The notes under the pieces: model-generated
What the model saw: the letters and a program-made list of their open reading frames with translations, nothing else
The model's database searches: none
Told to the model about the DNA's origin: nothing
Shown here: positions 1-11,752 of the stretch, one piece after another
Layout of the letters: each line of letters opens with the position of its first letter
How positions within the stretch are numbered: position 1 is the stretch's first letter
Source of the DNA: Burkholderia sp. H160
GTDB taxonomy: Bacteria > Pseudomonadota > Gammaproteobacteria > Burkholderiales > Burkholderiaceae
DNA length: 49,229 nucleotides
Direction of reading: 5' to 3'
NCBI GenBank assembly: GCA_000173575.1
Contig: ABYL01000043.1
Location: 1 to 49,229, forward strand
Made by a program: the position numbers and the translations under genes

Positions 1-1
1 C

Positions 2-733
2 GTGCGCAACGCGCCTGGCACGATCCATTGGGCGAGCAGCGCGCAAGGTTACGAAATGATCGTGTCGGTGCCGCTGCCGTTCGTCGGTCCGTTCGTGTTC
101 TCGAGCCAGGGCGGCATCGATGCGTTCGGCCTTGCGCCGGCGCAGTACAGCGAAAAGCGCGGTCGTCGCGCGGAAGACATCGCGATCTTCAATCGCAATG
201 ACAAAAAACTCGGCTTCACGCGCACGCCGGCCACGTTGCCGTTGCCCGACGGTGCGCAGGACCGCTTCAGCGTCGTGATGCAACTCGCGAGCCTCGTGCG
301 CGGCGATCCGGATGCCTATAAGCCGGGCGTGACGCGACAGTTTTTCGTCGCCGATACCGATAGCGGCGAGAACTGGCCGATCGAGACGATCGGCGACGAG
401 ACGATCCGCGCGGCCCAGGGCTATCTGGAGACGCGTCATTTCCAACGTCTGCCGCGACATGACGGCGATCAGCGCCGCATCGACGTGTGGCTCGCGCCGT
501 CGCTCGGCTGGCTGCCCGCACGCATCCTGCAGACAGAACCCAACGGTACGCAGTTCGAACTAGTGTGGCGCGGCAAGCTGAATGCCGATGAAGCGGCTGC
601 GGCTGCCACGCCAGCAGCGCCCTCTGCCACGGGTCCGGCAACGCCCGCGCCCACGGACGCATCGGCAGTAACACCCGACGCCGCCCCCGCTGCACCGGTC
701 GATTCGACCGCTCCAGCGATCATCAAACCGTGA
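2..733 (+). CDS. DUF3108 domain-containing protein, 5'-truncated
   Basis: This is the C-terminal 243 residues of a protein whose start lies before the window. The body resembles DUF3108 proteins, exported proteins of unknown function common in Burkholderiales; features include the segments VTRQFFVADTD and RRIDVWLAPSLGWLPARI, the latter a typical motif near the end of the domain. The last 45 or so residues are a low-complexity Ala/Pro/Thr tail, probably disordered. The frame is open from base 2 and ends with TGA at 731-733. No function is assigned beyond the family; the family call is from recall of its general pattern. Confidence 0.7.
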   Translation: MRNAPGTIHWASSAQGYEMIVSVPLPFVGPFVFSSQGGIDAFGLAPAQYSEKRGRRAEDIAIFNRNDKKLGFTRTPATLPLPDGAQDRFSVVMQLASLVRGDPDAYKPGVTRQFFVADTDSGENWPIETIGDETIRAAQGYLETRHFQRLPRHDGDQRRIDVWLAPSLGWLPARILQTEPNGTQFELVWRGKLNADEAAAAATPAAPSATGPATPAPTDASAVTPDAAPAAPVDSTAPAIIKP

Positions 734-884
734 CACGTTTCGTGACAGACTGTTACGAGCAAATCCGCACGAGATCGGCGAAACTTCCTTTGCAACGCTG
801 ACTCGCACGTCATTGGAGCGTCCAATCGTTCGAACGGGGCGACCCACCGCGCTTTTTCACTGCGTTTCCTTTGAAGGAGTCCGC

Positions 885-1673
885 ATGCAAGTGAACATCA
901 ACGGTATCGAAACACGCTACGTGCTCAGCAACGAAGGCGGCGGCCCGTGGCTCACCTTTATTCATCAGTTGGGCGGCGATCTTTCTATCTGGGATCAGAT
1001 GGCGGGCTATTTCCGCGACGATTACACGGTGCTGCGCTATGACGTGCGCGGCCACGGCCACAGCGCGGTCGCGCGCGAGCCGTTCGCCGTGCGCGATCTG
1101 GCCGACGATCTCGCCAAACTGCTCGATGCGCTCGGCGCGCCGACGACGCACGTGGTCGGCCTGTCGCTCGGCGGCATGATCGCGCAGCAATTCGCGCTCG
1201 ACCATTCGTCGCGCGTCGACACGCTGACGATCGCCGACAGCACCGGTGGCACCCCGCCCGAAAACCGTGCGTTATGGGATCAACGCGCGCACACCGCGCG
1301 CAGCGACGGCATGACGGCGCTCCTACCGTCAACGATCGCACGCTGGCTCACGCCCGACTTTCAGACCGCGCATCCCGAAGCAGTCGAGCCGATCAGTGAG
1401 ACATTTGCGCGCACGCCGCCCGAAGGTTTTGCGATGGCCTGCGAGGCGCTGCGCGATTTCGACCTGCGCGGCCAGCACGGCGCGATCCGCTGTCCGACGC
1501 TGACGGTGGCCGGACGGCACGACACGGGCACGCCTCCTGCTGCTACCCAGGCGATAGCGGAGGCGATCGAGGGCGCCCGCTTCGAGTTGCTGGACGCCGC
1601 GCATCTCGCGCCAATCGAGCAATCTCACCGTTTTGCCGCGTTGCTTGAATCGTTTCTGGAGCGGCGAGTCTAA
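885..1673 (+). CDS. pcaD: Alpha/beta hydrolase, 3-oxoadipate enol-lactonase-like (PcaD)
   Basis: This 262-residue alpha/beta hydrolase resembles PcaD, which opens 3-oxoadipate enol-lactone in the protocatechuate/catechol (beta-ketoadipate) pathway in the cytoplasm. The nucleophile elbow is GLSLGGM (G-x-S-x-G), the acid lies in the TVAGRHDTGTP region and the catalytic His in DAAHLAPIEQ. The oxyanion-hole region is FIHQLGGDLSIW. The ATG at 885 is chosen because AAGGAG at 874-879 precedes it; an upstream in-frame extension to 813 has no such site. No other pca genes are adjacent, so it may be a paralogue with another ester or lactone substrate. Confidence 0.75.
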   Translation: MQVNINGIETRYVLSNEGGGPWLTFIHQLGGDLSIWDQMAGYFRDDYTVLRYDVRGHGHSAVAREPFAVRDLADDLAKLLDALGAPTTHVVGLSLGGMIAQQFALDHSSRVDTLTIADSTGGTPPENRALWDQRAHTARSDGMTALLPSTIARWLTPDFQTAHPEAVEPISETFARTPPEGFAMACEALRDFDLRGQHGAIRCPTLTVAGRHDTGTPPAATQAIAEAIEGARFELLDAAHLAPIEQSHRFAALLESFLERRV

Positions 1674-1792
1674 CCTTCGAGTCCGGAGTTTTTTTACTAG
1701 CGTCGTCCGGACCCACCCCTTGAATTCCATCTCACATGCTCCACCTATGCTGCAGAAAGGGCAGGAGCCCAACGGAAATAAGGAGTGTCGCC

Positions 1793-2050
1793 ATGCAAAT
1801 GATCTATAACAGCCCTAACTACTGTGTCGTCGAGTTTCCTCCACAGGAGGGTCAGCTGGCCATGAAGTCGGGCGGCTACGAGATTGTCGACAAGAACATG
1901 CAGCGCGAAATCTTCATCGACGGTGCAATGGCGACGCGTTTTCGCGAGCATGTGCAGAAGCTGATCGAAGGCGAGCCGACGCTGGACGAGGTAGACGAAT
2001 TCCTAGGCCAGTTCGACAGCCTGATGCATCAACCGGTGGTCTTGCATTGA
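1793..2050 (+). CDS. DUF3567 domain-containing protein
   Basis: This 85-residue acidic protein matches the DUF3567 family, short Burkholderiales proteins of unknown function. It starts MQMIYNSPNYCVVEF and ends with a DEVDEFLGQFDSLMHQP helix, both typical of the family as I know it. There is no signal peptide or membrane segment. The ATG at 1793 has AAGGAG (1780-1785) ahead of it; an in-frame upstream ATG at 1736 would add 19 residues unlike the family. It is a single-gene unit: a strong terminator follows about 95 bases after the stop. Confidence 0.8.
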   Translation: MQMIYNSPNYCVVEFPPQEGQLAMKSGGYEIVDKNMQREIFIDGAMATRFREHVQKLIEGEPTLDEVDEFLGQFDSLMHQPVVLH

Positions 2051-2368
2051 CCGGAGGAATTTGAGCTCGCGCTCTGGCGACATCGATCGACCGCACCGCG
2101 CGGTTTTGCCGGCGGGTTTCACCAGACGGTCGGCGGCAGTGAAACGGCCCGGCAGGCTTTGGCTTGCCGGGCCGTTTTTTATTGATCCGCTTTTTTCTTC
2201 CCACATCTGCGTCGTTTGTTAGCGCATTTCCGAGTTCTCGGCGCGGCGCGTTTTTGTCGGTCGATTCTGCCGTGCGCGCTCTGCCCGGTCCGCACGCCGG
2301 GCGGATCCGCGCTGCAGCGGCTACAATGACACGTTTTCCGCCAACGCCGGCGCAAGCCCCCGTCCGCT
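2051..2368. other. Intergenic region between the DUF3567 gene and metH
   Basis: This 318-base gap contains the terminator of the DUF3567 gene (2144-2180) and about 190 bases of leader before the first methionine synthase gene. TACAAT at 2322-2327 is a possible -10 box but no convincing -35 is seen. I looked for an S-adenosylhomocysteine riboswitch, known in betaproteobacteria upstream of methionine-cycle genes, and did not recognise its conserved core. Confidence 0.5.
2144..2180 (+). terminator. Rho-independent terminator after DUF3567 gene
   Basis: A 13-base-pair GC-rich stem (CGGCCCGGCAGGC pairing with GCTTGCCGGGCCG, with one G-U pair) closes a TTTG loop and is followed by a run of six T. 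Confidence 0.92.
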
Positions 2369-3439
2369 ATGACCCAGCCCGCTCAAACCGCCACGCCAGT
2401 CCGCTCCGAGACCGCCTACACGCGCGGCGCGGCGCTGCCCGCGCTGATGAACTCACGCATCCTGATCCTGGACGGCGCGATGGGCACGATGATCCAGCGC
2501 TACAAGCTCGACGAAGCCCGCTATCGCGGCGAGCGCTTCAAGGACTACCCGCGCGACATCAAGGGCAACAACGAACTGCTCTCGATCACGCAGCCGCAGA
2601 TCATCTCCGAGATTCATGAGCAGTATCTGGCGGCGGGCGCGGACATCATCGAAACCAACACGTTCGGCGCGACCACGGTCGCGCAGGCCGACTACGGCAT
2701 GGAATCGCTCGCGGTCGAGATGAACCTCGAATCGGCGAAGCTCGCGCGCGCCGCTTGCGACAAATACTCGACGCCGGACAAGCCACGCTTCGTCGCCGGC
2801 GCGATCGGACCGACGCCGAAAACAGCGAGCATTTCGCCGGACGTCAACGATCCGGGCGCGCGCAACGTGACCTTCGACGAACTGCGCACCGCGTACTACG
2901 AGCAGGCTAAGGCGCTGCTCGATGGCGGAGCGGACCTGTTCCTCGTCGAAACGATCTTCGACACGCTGAACGCAAAGGCCGCGCTGTTCGCACTCGACGA
3001 GCTGTTCGAGGACACCGGCGAGCGCCTGCCGATCATGATCTCGGGCACCGTCACCGATGCGTCGGGCCGCATTCTGTCGGGCCAGACCGTCGAGGCGTTC
3101 TGGAACTCGCTGCGTCACGCGAAGCCGCTCACGTTCGGGCTGAACTGTGCGCTCGGCGCGGCGCTGATGCGCCCGTACATCGCCGAACTGGCGAAGCTCT
3201 GCGACACCTATGTGTCGTGCTATCCGAACGCTGGCTTGCCGAATCCGATGAGCGACACCGGCTTCGACGAACTGCCAGCGGATACCTCGGGGCTGCTGAA
3301 GGAATTCGCTGAAGCGGGGCTCGTGAACGTCGCGGGCGGCTGCTGCGGCACGACGCCCGAGCACATCGCGGCGATCGCCAAGGCACTGGCCGAACTGAAG
3401 CCGCGCAAGTGGCCGACGCAGTACCGCGACGCGGCCTGA
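2369..3439 (+). CDS. metH: Methionine synthase, homocysteine-binding module (split MetH, part 1)
   Basis: This 356-residue protein is the homocysteine S-methyltransferase module of B12-dependent methionine synthase. It binds and activates homocysteine through zinc so that methylcobalamin, held by the partner protein, can methylate it. The LDGAMGTMI signature lies at about residue 34. The three zinc-ligand cysteines are visible: C260 in GLNCALG and C325-C326 in [10 protein letters not shown]. In Escherichia coli this module is fused to the rest of MetH; here it ends with its own stop, and the remaining modules begin 80 bases downstream. The start at 2369 is the first ATG; a second at 2447 ([10 protein letters not shown]) would remove an unconserved 26-residue leader and is a real alternative. 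Confidence 0.93.
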   Translation: MTQPAQTATPVRSETAYTRGAALPALMNSRILILDGAMGTMIQRYKLDEARYRGERFKDYPRDIKGNNELLSITQPQIISEIHEQYLAAGADIIETNTFGATTVAQADYGMESLAVEMNLESAKLARAACDKYSTPDKPRFVAGAIGPTPKTASISPDVNDPGARNVTFDELRTAYYEQAKALLDGGADLFLVETIFDTLNAKAALFALDELFEDTGERLPIMISGTVTDASGRILSGQTVEAFWNSLRHAKPLTFGLNCALGAALMRPYIAELAKLCDTYVSCYPNAGLPNPMSDTGFDELPADTSGLLKEFAEAGLVNVAGGCCGTTPEHIAAIAKALAELKPRKWPTQYRDAA

Positions 3440-3519
3440 GCCAGCCTGACGCACTTCACCCCGGCGCCCGCACGCGCCCGCACGCCCCTTAACGCACGCA
3501 CCCGACTCGCACACACGCC

Positions 3520-6237
<2,718 letters not shown>

Positions 6238-6384
6238 GCGTGAGCCACTATATCGAGTCTGAAAGACTGAATATTTGCGGCCACGGCAATTTCGGCTTTG
6301 TAGACTGAGTCGGGTTTCATCCCGTCAGGCGCGGCCACAATGCGCCGGCTCACCGAGATTGCAACCGTCACCGGAGAAAATCGT

Positions 6385-6582
6385 ATGAAGAAGCTGACGC
6401 TGTTATTGACCGCTGTTTCGCTGGCCGCGGGCACGTCCGTGGTGCTCGCGCAACCCGCCGCGCCGACCGGCTCGAGCGCGGTCAGCTCCTACTCGCCACC
6501 GACCGAGGCGCACGTGAAAAAGGCGAAGAAGCAGAAAAAGAAACCAGGCGCAGCAGCGTCGGCAGACTCCGCGAGCCAATAA
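6385..6582 (+). CDS. Small exported lysine-rich protein
   Basis: This is a 65-residue predicted secreted or periplasmic protein. The first 22 or so residues (MKKLTLLLTAVSLAAGTSVV and LAQ) form a clear Sec signal peptide. The mature part is Ala/Pro/Ser-rich with a basic stretch HVKKAKKQKKKPG and no cysteine. The start at 6385 has GGAG (6372-6375) about 9 bases upstream and sits exactly at the signal peptide; the frame is open further upstream but without a better start. A terminator follows 30 bases after the stop. I do not recognise a family. Short exported basic peptides of this kind are frequent in Burkholderia and mostly uncharacterised. Confidence 0.65.
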   Translation: MKKLTLLLTAVSLAAGTSVVLAQPAAPTGSSAVSSYSPPTEAHVKKAKKQKKKPGAAASADSASQ

Positions 6583-6612
6583 GCGGCACAGCGCAGACGC
6601 CTTCCAAATGAC

Positions 6613-6644
6613 AAAGAGCCCGCGGCGAGCGGGCTCTTTTTATT
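6613..6644 (+). terminator. Rho-independent terminator
   Basis: The stem GAGCCCGC/GCGGGCTC closes a GGCGA loop and is flanked by AAA and TTTTT. It lies after the small exported protein; the A-run on the other side means it may also serve the convergent DUF1840 gene. Confidence 0.88.
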
Positions 6645-6707
6645 GACTTCGCCAAAACGCTGACAACCTGCTCCAAAGGGGCCGCAGCGCTCGGGACCAA
6701 GCAGAAA

Positions 6708-7034
6708 TCAAAGCCCCCAGACGATATCCGCGTTTTCCTTCTGCGCCGCACGCAGCATGTCAAGGAACGGATACGCGCGCTGTGCGAGTCCAGGCGGAAT
6801 CTCGTGACGATCGTGGCCTTCCTCGCCCTCGTGGAAATGGCCGTCGTGCTCGGCGCGCTCCTGCTTGTCGGAGGTGATCGCCGCTTCGAGCTTCTCGATG
6901 GCCGGGCCCAGTTCGTCGTGAGTGATGACGCCCCGCTGTCCAAGCCGTTTGCCGACAATGCCGACCAGATATTGCGCCAGATTATCCAGCATCATCACGT
7001 CCGGGCAAGCGTGGCACTTGAATGTAATCAGCAT
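6708..7034 (-). CDS. DUF1840 domain-containing protein
   Basis: This 108-residue cytoplasmic protein matches DUF1840, a short family found in beta- and gammaproteobacteria with no known function. The N-terminus MLITFKCHACPDVMMLDNLA and the segment GKRLGQRGVITHDEL are characteristic. A histidine/glutamate-rich stretch (EHDGHFHEGEEGHDRHEIP) occupies the middle and could bind metal, which is inference. The ATG at 7034 is chosen because family members start at MLITFK; the frame extends 42 codons further upstream without conserved character. It is convergent with the small exported protein gene. Confidence 0.82.
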   Translation of the reverse strand: MLITFKCHACPDVMMLDNLAQYLVGIVGKRLGQRGVITHDELGPAIEKLEAAITSDKQERAEHDGHFHEGEEGHDRHEIPPGLAQRAYPFLDMLRAAQKENADIVWGL

Positions 7035-7483
7035 GACTGTTCCCTTTTTCGTTATGGCGGGTTGTCGCACCAGCCTCCCGCGGGCGGCAACAGCGCGCGC
7101 CTGACGTGGCGCCGACGAGATGCGGCGGCCACAGCCCCTCGCGGGCACCTCATTGAACATATTAGCACCTGCTAAAATCCGTCTGAACGGAAAAGCGCGC
7201 CGCCCAGCGCCGCGTACGGCGAGGCTCGACGAGCATTGCGCACGTGTACGACCGGGGGCCTCGAATCATCGGTCGCAAACCGCATGCCGCGCGAGCCTGC
7301 GTAACGGCGCCCGTCGCGTTGCGCTGACTGGGTCGCGTCTCGTCGCACCGCCTCGGGGGCAGTCTGCCGGCGGCGCGGCCATTAGCGCCGCAAAGCGCGC
7401 GGCCGTGTTCCACGCTTCCGACACCGGCCGCGGCCGGCGCCTCTTCCGCCTTACCGGATTGCCTCACTGGACTCGCAACAAGC
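7035..7483. other. Intergenic region between DUF1840 gene and argS
   Basis: This 449-base region separates two divergent genes and should carry both promoters. TTGAAC at 7153-7158 and TAAAAT at 7173-7178 are the most promoter-like hexamers on the plus strand, but their 14-base spacing is too short to be convincing. Open frames here are composition artefacts. No RNA gene or riboswitch was recognised. Confidence 0.4.
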
Positions 7484-9274
7484 ATGCTGCCCGCACATAA
7501 ACATACACTCGAAACACTGCTCGCCGAGACGGTGAAGCAGGTCGCGACCGCCACTCAAGGCGCGACCGAAGCCGCTTTCGTCTCGCCCGCCATCGCGCTG
7601 GAGCGCCCGAAAGTCGCCGCGCACGGCGACGTCGCGTGCAACGTCGCAATGCAGCTCGCCAAGCCGCTGCGCGCCAATCCACGCCAGCTCGCCCAACAGA
7701 TCGTCGATACGCTGCTCGCCCATCCGCAGGCCAAAGGCCTGATCGATACCGCCGAAGTGGCGGGCCCCGGCTTCATCAACCTGCGCCTCACGGCCGCGGC
7801 CAAGCAAGGCGTGATCGCGGCCGTGTTGGCCGAGAAGGACGCGTATGGCCGCTCGCAGCGCGACGCCGGCAAGCATGTGCTGATCGAATTCGTGTCGGCC
7901 AATCCGACCGGTCCGCTGCACGTCGGTCATGGCCGCCAGGCCGCACTCGGCGACGCGCTCGCGCACGTGCTCGGGTCGCAGGGCTGGGACGTGCACCGCG
8001 AGTTCTACTACAACGACGCCGGTGTGCAGATCCACACGCTCGCGCTGTCGACCCAGGCACGCGCGCGCGGCCTCGCCCCCGGCGACGAAGGCTGGCCCGC
8101 TTCGGCCTACAACGGCGAGTACATCGCCGACATCGCGAAGGACTATCTGAACGGCGTCACGGTCGAGGCGAGCGACGGCGAGCCCGTCACCGGCGCGCGC
8201 GACGTCGAGGACCTCGAGGCGATCCGCCGCTTCGCCGTGACGTATCTGCGTCGCGAGCAGGACATGGACCTGCAGGCATTCGGCGTGAAGTTCGACCAGT
8301 ACTACCTCGAATCGTCGCTGTACACGGAAGGCCGCGTCGAGAAAACGGTCGACGCGCTGATCGCCGCGGGCAAGACCTACGAGCAGGAAGGCGCGCTGTG
8401 GCTGCGCACCACTGACGACGGCGACGACAAGGACCGCGTGATGCGCAAGACCGACGGCACCTACACGTACTTCGTGCCGGACGTCGCCTATCACGTCGCG
8501 AAGTGGGAACGCGGCTTCACGAAGGTCATCAACGTGCAGGGCTCGGACCACCACGGCACGATCGCGCGAGTGCGCGCAGGTCTGCAGGGTCTCGGCATCG
8601 GCATTCCGAAGGGCTACCCCGACTACATCCTGCACAAGATGGTCACGGTCATGCGCAACGGCGAAGAGGTGAAGATCTCGAAGCGCGCGGGCAGCTACGT
8701 GACGGTGCGCGATCTGATCGAATGGTCGGGCGGCGCGACGCCGGGCTCGGAAGCGGCCGTCGATCTGATCGACGAGGAAACCATTCGCCGCGGCCGCGAC
8801 GCGGTGCGCTTCTTCCTGATCTCGCGCAAGGCGGACACCGAATTCGTGTTCGATATCGACCTCGCGCTGAAGCAGAACGACGAGAATCCGGTGCACTACG
8901 TGCAGTACGCGCACGCGCGCATCTGCTCGGTGATCGCCGAGTGCAACACGCGCTACGGCTTCGAGGAGAGCACGCTCGCGAGCGTGGATGTCGCGCCGCT
9001 CACGAGCGAGCGCGCAATGGCGCTGCTCAACAAGCTCGCCGAATTCCCGGACATGCTGCAGCACGCCGCCGACGAGCTTGCGCCGCACGCGGTCGCGTTC
9101 TACCTGCGCGAACTCGCCGGAGAATTTCACTCGTTCTACAATGACCGTGCCGAGCGCGTGCTGGTCGACGATGCGGCCGAACGCAACGCTCGCGTCGCGC
9201 TGCTCGCGGCCACGCGCCAGGTGCTGGCCAACGGTCTGGCGACGATCGGCGTCTCCGCCCCCGTCAAGATGTAA
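7484..9274 (+). CDS. argS: Arginine--tRNA ligase
   Basis: Arginyl-tRNA synthetase is a class I enzyme that charges tRNA-Arg with arginine using ATP. The 596-residue length fits the family. The N-terminal additional domain covers about residues 1-110. The HIGH motif appears as H146-V-G-H149 in [13 protein letters not shown], and the KMSK-like motif as K397-I-S-K-R401 in [12 protein letters not shown]. The C-terminal anticodon-binding domain (DALR type) includes [13 protein letters not shown] and ends [13 protein letters not shown]. The start at 7484 ([15 protein letters not shown]) matches the family N-terminus. The next gene, a SPOR-domain protein, follows after 79 bases. Confidence 0.97.
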   Translation: MLPAHKHTLETLLAETVKQVATATQGATEAAFVSPAIALERPKVAAHGDVACNVAMQLAKPLRANPRQLAQQIVDTLLAHPQAKGLIDTAEVAGPGFINLRLTAAAKQGVIAAVLAEKDAYGRSQRDAGKHVLIEFVSANPTGPLHVGHGRQAALGDALAHVLGSQGWDVHREFYYNDAGVQIHTLALSTQARARGLAPGDEGWPASAYNGEYIADIAKDYLNGVTVEASDGEPVTGARDVEDLEAIRRFAVTYLRREQDMDLQAFGVKFDQYYLESSLYTEGRVEKTVDALIAAGKTYEQEGALWLRTTDDGDDKDRVMRKTDGTYTYFVPDVAYHVAKWERGFTKVINVQGSDHHGTIARVRAGLQGLGIGIPKGYPDYILHKMVTVMRNGEEVKISKRAGSYVTVRDLIEWSGGATPGSEAAVDLIDEETIRRGRDAVRFFLISRKADTEFVFDIDLALKQNDENPVHYVQYAHARICSVIAECNTRYGFEESTLASVDVAPLTSERAMALLNKLAEFPDMLQHAADELAPHAVAFYLRELAGEFHSFYNDRAERVLVDDAAERNARVALLAATRQVLANGLATIGVSAPVKM

Positions 9275-9296
9275 CTCCGCGAGCGTAATATGCGCG

Positions 9297-9321
9297 CGGC
9301 CGTCGTTATAATCGACGGCCG
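9297..9321. promoter_or_regulatory. Perfect 9-bp inverted repeat with TATAAT in its centre
   Basis: CGGCCGTCG and CGACGGCCG are perfect inverted copies separated by TTATAAT, so the hexamer TATAAT (9307-9312) lies in the loop. It sits between argS and the SPOR gene. It may be the -10 box of a promoter covered by an operator, or a terminator-like hairpin for argS, since a T-rich stretch (TTCTTTTT) begins about 9 bases later. No good -35 is visible. Confidence 0.45.
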
Positions 9322-9353
9322 TTCCTGGATTCTTTTTGCAGGTGATTCGTACG

Positions 9354-10145
9354 ATGGCAAAACCACGCCGCACAACAAAGCAATCGAAGCAAACCGGGGG
9401 CACTTTTCTCGGTATCGTGCTGGGCCTGATCGTCGGCCTGGCGATCGCGGTAGTGGTGGCGCTGTATATCACCCGCGCGCCTACGCCGTTCGTGTCGAAG
9501 GTCGCGCCGCCGGCAGCGACGGACAACGGCGCGAGCCAGGCGCAATACGATCCGAACCGTCCGCTGCAAGGCAAGACGCCGGGTCAGCCGGTGCCGCAGG
9601 CCGCGCAACCCGCGCCGCCGAACACCGCGCCGGGTCAGACCAACGCGCAAACCCAGTCGGGCATGCTCGAAGAACCGCAGATCGTCGAAGTGCCGCCGTC
9701 GGCCGGAAATGCGAATAACAACGGCACGGCGGTAGCGCCGAATCCCGCGCAGGATAACGGCACCCCGGCGGTCGCCAGGAAGCCGCAGACGTCGAGCGCG
9801 CCGGCCGCCACTGCGGCGGGCTCCGCACCGAAGGGCTCGAGCACGACCACCGTGGCCAACATCAAGCCGGGCTCGGCCCCCGCGCCGGCAGCGGCGGGCG
9901 ACGCGAACACCGGCTACTTCCTGCAGGTAGGTGCGTACAAGACCGCCGCCGACGCCGAACAGCAGCGTGCGCGCCTCGCGTTCCAGGGCTTCGAGTCAAA
10001 GGTCACGCAGCGCGATGCCGGCGGCGTCACGTACTACCGCGTGCGTATCGGGCCGTTCTCGAAGTTCGAAGACATGAATTCGAGCCGTCAGCGTCTGTCG
10101 GACGCGGGTGTCGATACCGCGGTGATCCGCTTCACCAAACAATAA
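9354..10145 (+). CDS. SPOR domain-containing protein (FtsN-like)
   Basis: This 263-residue protein is anchored in the inner membrane by one transmembrane helix (about 17-40, FLGIVLGLIVGLAIAVVVAL) after a basic cytoplasmic N-terminus (MAKPRRTTKQSKQTGG). A long Pro/Ala/Gln-rich linker spans the periplasm (about 45-185). The C-terminal 75 residues form a SPOR domain (GYFLQVGAYKTAADAEQQ, YYRVRIGPF), which binds peptidoglycan stripped of stem peptides at division sites. The architecture matches FtsN and related septal proteins. The ATG at 9354 is preferred over one at 9336 because MAKPRR gives the usual positively charged N-terminus and AGGTGA precedes it. It lies between argS and dsbA, an order I know from Burkholderia genomes. 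Confidence 0.9.
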   Translation: MAKPRRTTKQSKQTGGTFLGIVLGLIVGLAIAVVVALYITRAPTPFVSKVAPPAATDNGASQAQYDPNRPLQGKTPGQPVPQAAQPAPPNTAPGQTNAQTQSGMLEEPQIVEVPPSAGNANNNGTAVAPNPAQDNGTPAVARKPQTSSAPAATAAGSAPKGSSTTTVANIKPGSAPAPAAAGDANTGYFLQVGAYKTAADAEQQRARLAFQGFESKVTQRDAGGVTYYRVRIGPFSKFEDMNSSRQRLSDAGVDTAVIRFTKQ

Positions 10146-10321
10146 ATAAACGGTAACGCCGGCTCGCGCGTCGTGTCGAACTATCGGCGCGACGCGCAAG
10201 TCACAAGCACGATGGCCGCTTCGACCTGAATTGTGTCGGGCGGCCACGCCGAATCCGATACGCGGTGACGGGCCTTTCGCGGGGCGTCACCGCGCCACCG
10301 CCTTAACTGGGTCTACACAAC

Positions 10322-10960
10322 ATGAAAAAACTGCTGAGCATCATTTTTCTCTCGCTGGGCCTGATCGCGGCCAGCGCGCATGCGTCGCCGGCCGCGCCGG
10401 TCGCCGGCAAGGACTACACCGCGCTGGCCACGCAGCAGCCGACCGATGTGCCGGCGGGCAAGATCGAAGTCACCGAATTCTTCTGGTACGGCTGCCCGCA
10501 CTGCAATGAATTCGACCCGTACCTCGAAGCGTGGGTCAAGAAGCAGGGCCCGGACGTCGTGTTCCGCCGCGTGCCGGTGGCCTTCCGCGACGACTTTATC
10601 CCCCACTCGAAGATGTACCACGCGCTCGACGCGCTCGGCGTCGCGAACGAACTGACGCCGAAGGTCTTCAACGAAATCCACGTCAACAAGAACTATCTGC
10701 TGACGCCGGAAGACCAGTCCAAATTCCTCGCGAAGCTCGGCGTCGATCCGAAGAAGTACATGGAAGCGTACAACTCGTTCTCGACGCAAAGCGCGCTGCA
10801 GAAGGACAAGAAGCTGCTCGACGACTACAAGATCGACGGCGTGCCGACGCTCACGGTGCAGGGCAAGTATGAAACCGGCCCAGCCGCGACCGGCACCCTG
10901 CCGGGCACGGTCCAGGTGCTCGACTACCTCGTCTCGCAAGTCCGCGCCAAGAAGATGTAA
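10322..10960 (+). CDS. dsbA: Thiol:disulfide interchange protein DsbA
   Basis: DsbA is the periplasmic oxidase that introduces disulfide bonds into exported proteins and is re-oxidised by DsbB. The 212-residue precursor has a signal peptide (MKKLLSIIFLSLGLIAASAHA). The active site C58-P-H-C61 lies in FFWYGCPHCNEF, and the cis-proline loop GVPTLTV is near residue 180. The thioredoxin fold carries the helical insertion between. A short-chain dehydrogenase starts 15 bases downstream, so the genes are probably co-transcribed. DsbA would act on cysteine-containing exported proteins such as the LprI-like protein at 16.4 kb; that link is inference. Confidence 0.96.
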   Translation: MKKLLSIIFLSLGLIAASAHASPAAPVAGKDYTALATQQPTDVPAGKIEVTEFFWYGCPHCNEFDPYLEAWVKKQGPDVVFRRVPVAFRDDFIPHSKMYHALDALGVANELTPKVFNEIHVNKNYLLTPEDQSKFLAKLGVDPKKYMEAYNSFSTQSALQKDKKLLDDYKIDGVPTLTVQGKYETGPAATGTLPGTVQVLDYLVSQVRAKKM

Positions 10961-10975
10961 TCACGAGGCGCCGGT

Positions 10976-11749
10976 ATGACCTCACCGCTGAAGGTTTTCA
11001 TTACCGGCGCTTCGAGCGGCATCGGCCTTGCGCTCGCCGGCGAATACGCGCGGCGCGGCGCGATTCTCGGCCTCGTCGCCCGTCGCGGTGACGCGCTCGC
11101 CGCATTCCAGCAGTCCCATCCCCAGACCACCGTCTCGATCTATGCGCTCGACGTGCGCGACGCGGATGCGCTCGCCGATGCGGCCGCGTGCTTCATCGCC
11201 GAGCATGGCCTGCCCGACGTCGTGATCGCCAACGCCGGCATCAGCCGCGGCGCGCTGACCGGTCACGGCGACCTGCGCACGTTCCGCGAGGTGATGGACA
11301 TCAATTACTTCGGCATGGTCGCGACGTTCGAGCCATTTGCCGCGCTGATGGCCGACGCGAAGCGCGGCACGCTGGTCGGCATTGCGAGCGTCGCCGGCGT
11401 GCGTGGTCTGCCGGGTTCGGGCGCGTACAGCGCGTCGAAGTCGGCGGCGCTGAAGTATCTCGAAGCGTTGCGCGTCGAGATGCGGCCGTTCGGCGTCGGT
11501 GTCGTCACGATCGCGCCCGGCTATATCCGCACGCCGATGACCGAGCACAATCCGTACAACATGCCGTTCCTGATGGACGCGGACCGCTTCGCGGCGAAGG
11601 TCGCCGGGGCGGTCGAACGGCAGACCGCGTTCGCGGTGTTTCCGTGGCAGATGCGCGTGGCCGCGATGCTGCTGCATGTGCTGCCGCGCTGGCTCTACGA
11701 CCGCGTGTTCGAACGCGCGCCGCGCAAGCCGCGCGCCGCCACCGAGTAG
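10976..11749 (+). CDS. SDR family oxidoreductase
   Basis: This 257-residue classical short-chain dehydrogenase/reductase has the NAD(P)-binding motif TGASSGIG at about residues 10-17 and the structural NAG motif in VVIANAGISRG. The catalytic tyrosine and lysine are in YSASKSA, with the serine in GIASVAG upstream. The C-terminal tail (LHVLPRWLYDRVFERAPRKP) is slightly hydrophobic and basic, as in membrane-associated SDRs of the SadH/DltE kind. The substrate cannot be told. It follows dsbA by 15 bases and precedes the BtuF-like gene by 3 bases, so the three form one probable operon. Confidence 0.88.
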   Translation: MTSPLKVFITGASSGIGLALAGEYARRGAILGLVARRGDALAAFQQSHPQTTVSIYALDVRDADALADAAACFIAEHGLPDVVIANAGISRGALTGHGDLRTFREVMDINYFGMVATFEPFAALMADAKRGTLVGIASVAGVRGLPGSGAYSASKSAALKYLEALRVEMRPFGVGVVTIAPGYIRTPMTEHNPYNMPFLMDADRFAAKVAGAVERQTAFAVFPWQMRVAAMLLHVLPRWLYDRVFERAPRKPRAATE

Positions 11750-11752
11750 ACC

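Noticed and set aside
2181-2368. S-adenosylhomocysteine or SAM riboswitch before metH
   Set aside because: I looked for the conserved cores known for such riboswitches and did not find them; a covariance model search (Rfam) would settle this.
7451-9574. A 707-codon open frame antisense to argS
   Set aside because: No protein family, no ribosome site, and the opposite strand encodes ArgS with the HIGH and KMSK-like motifs in order.
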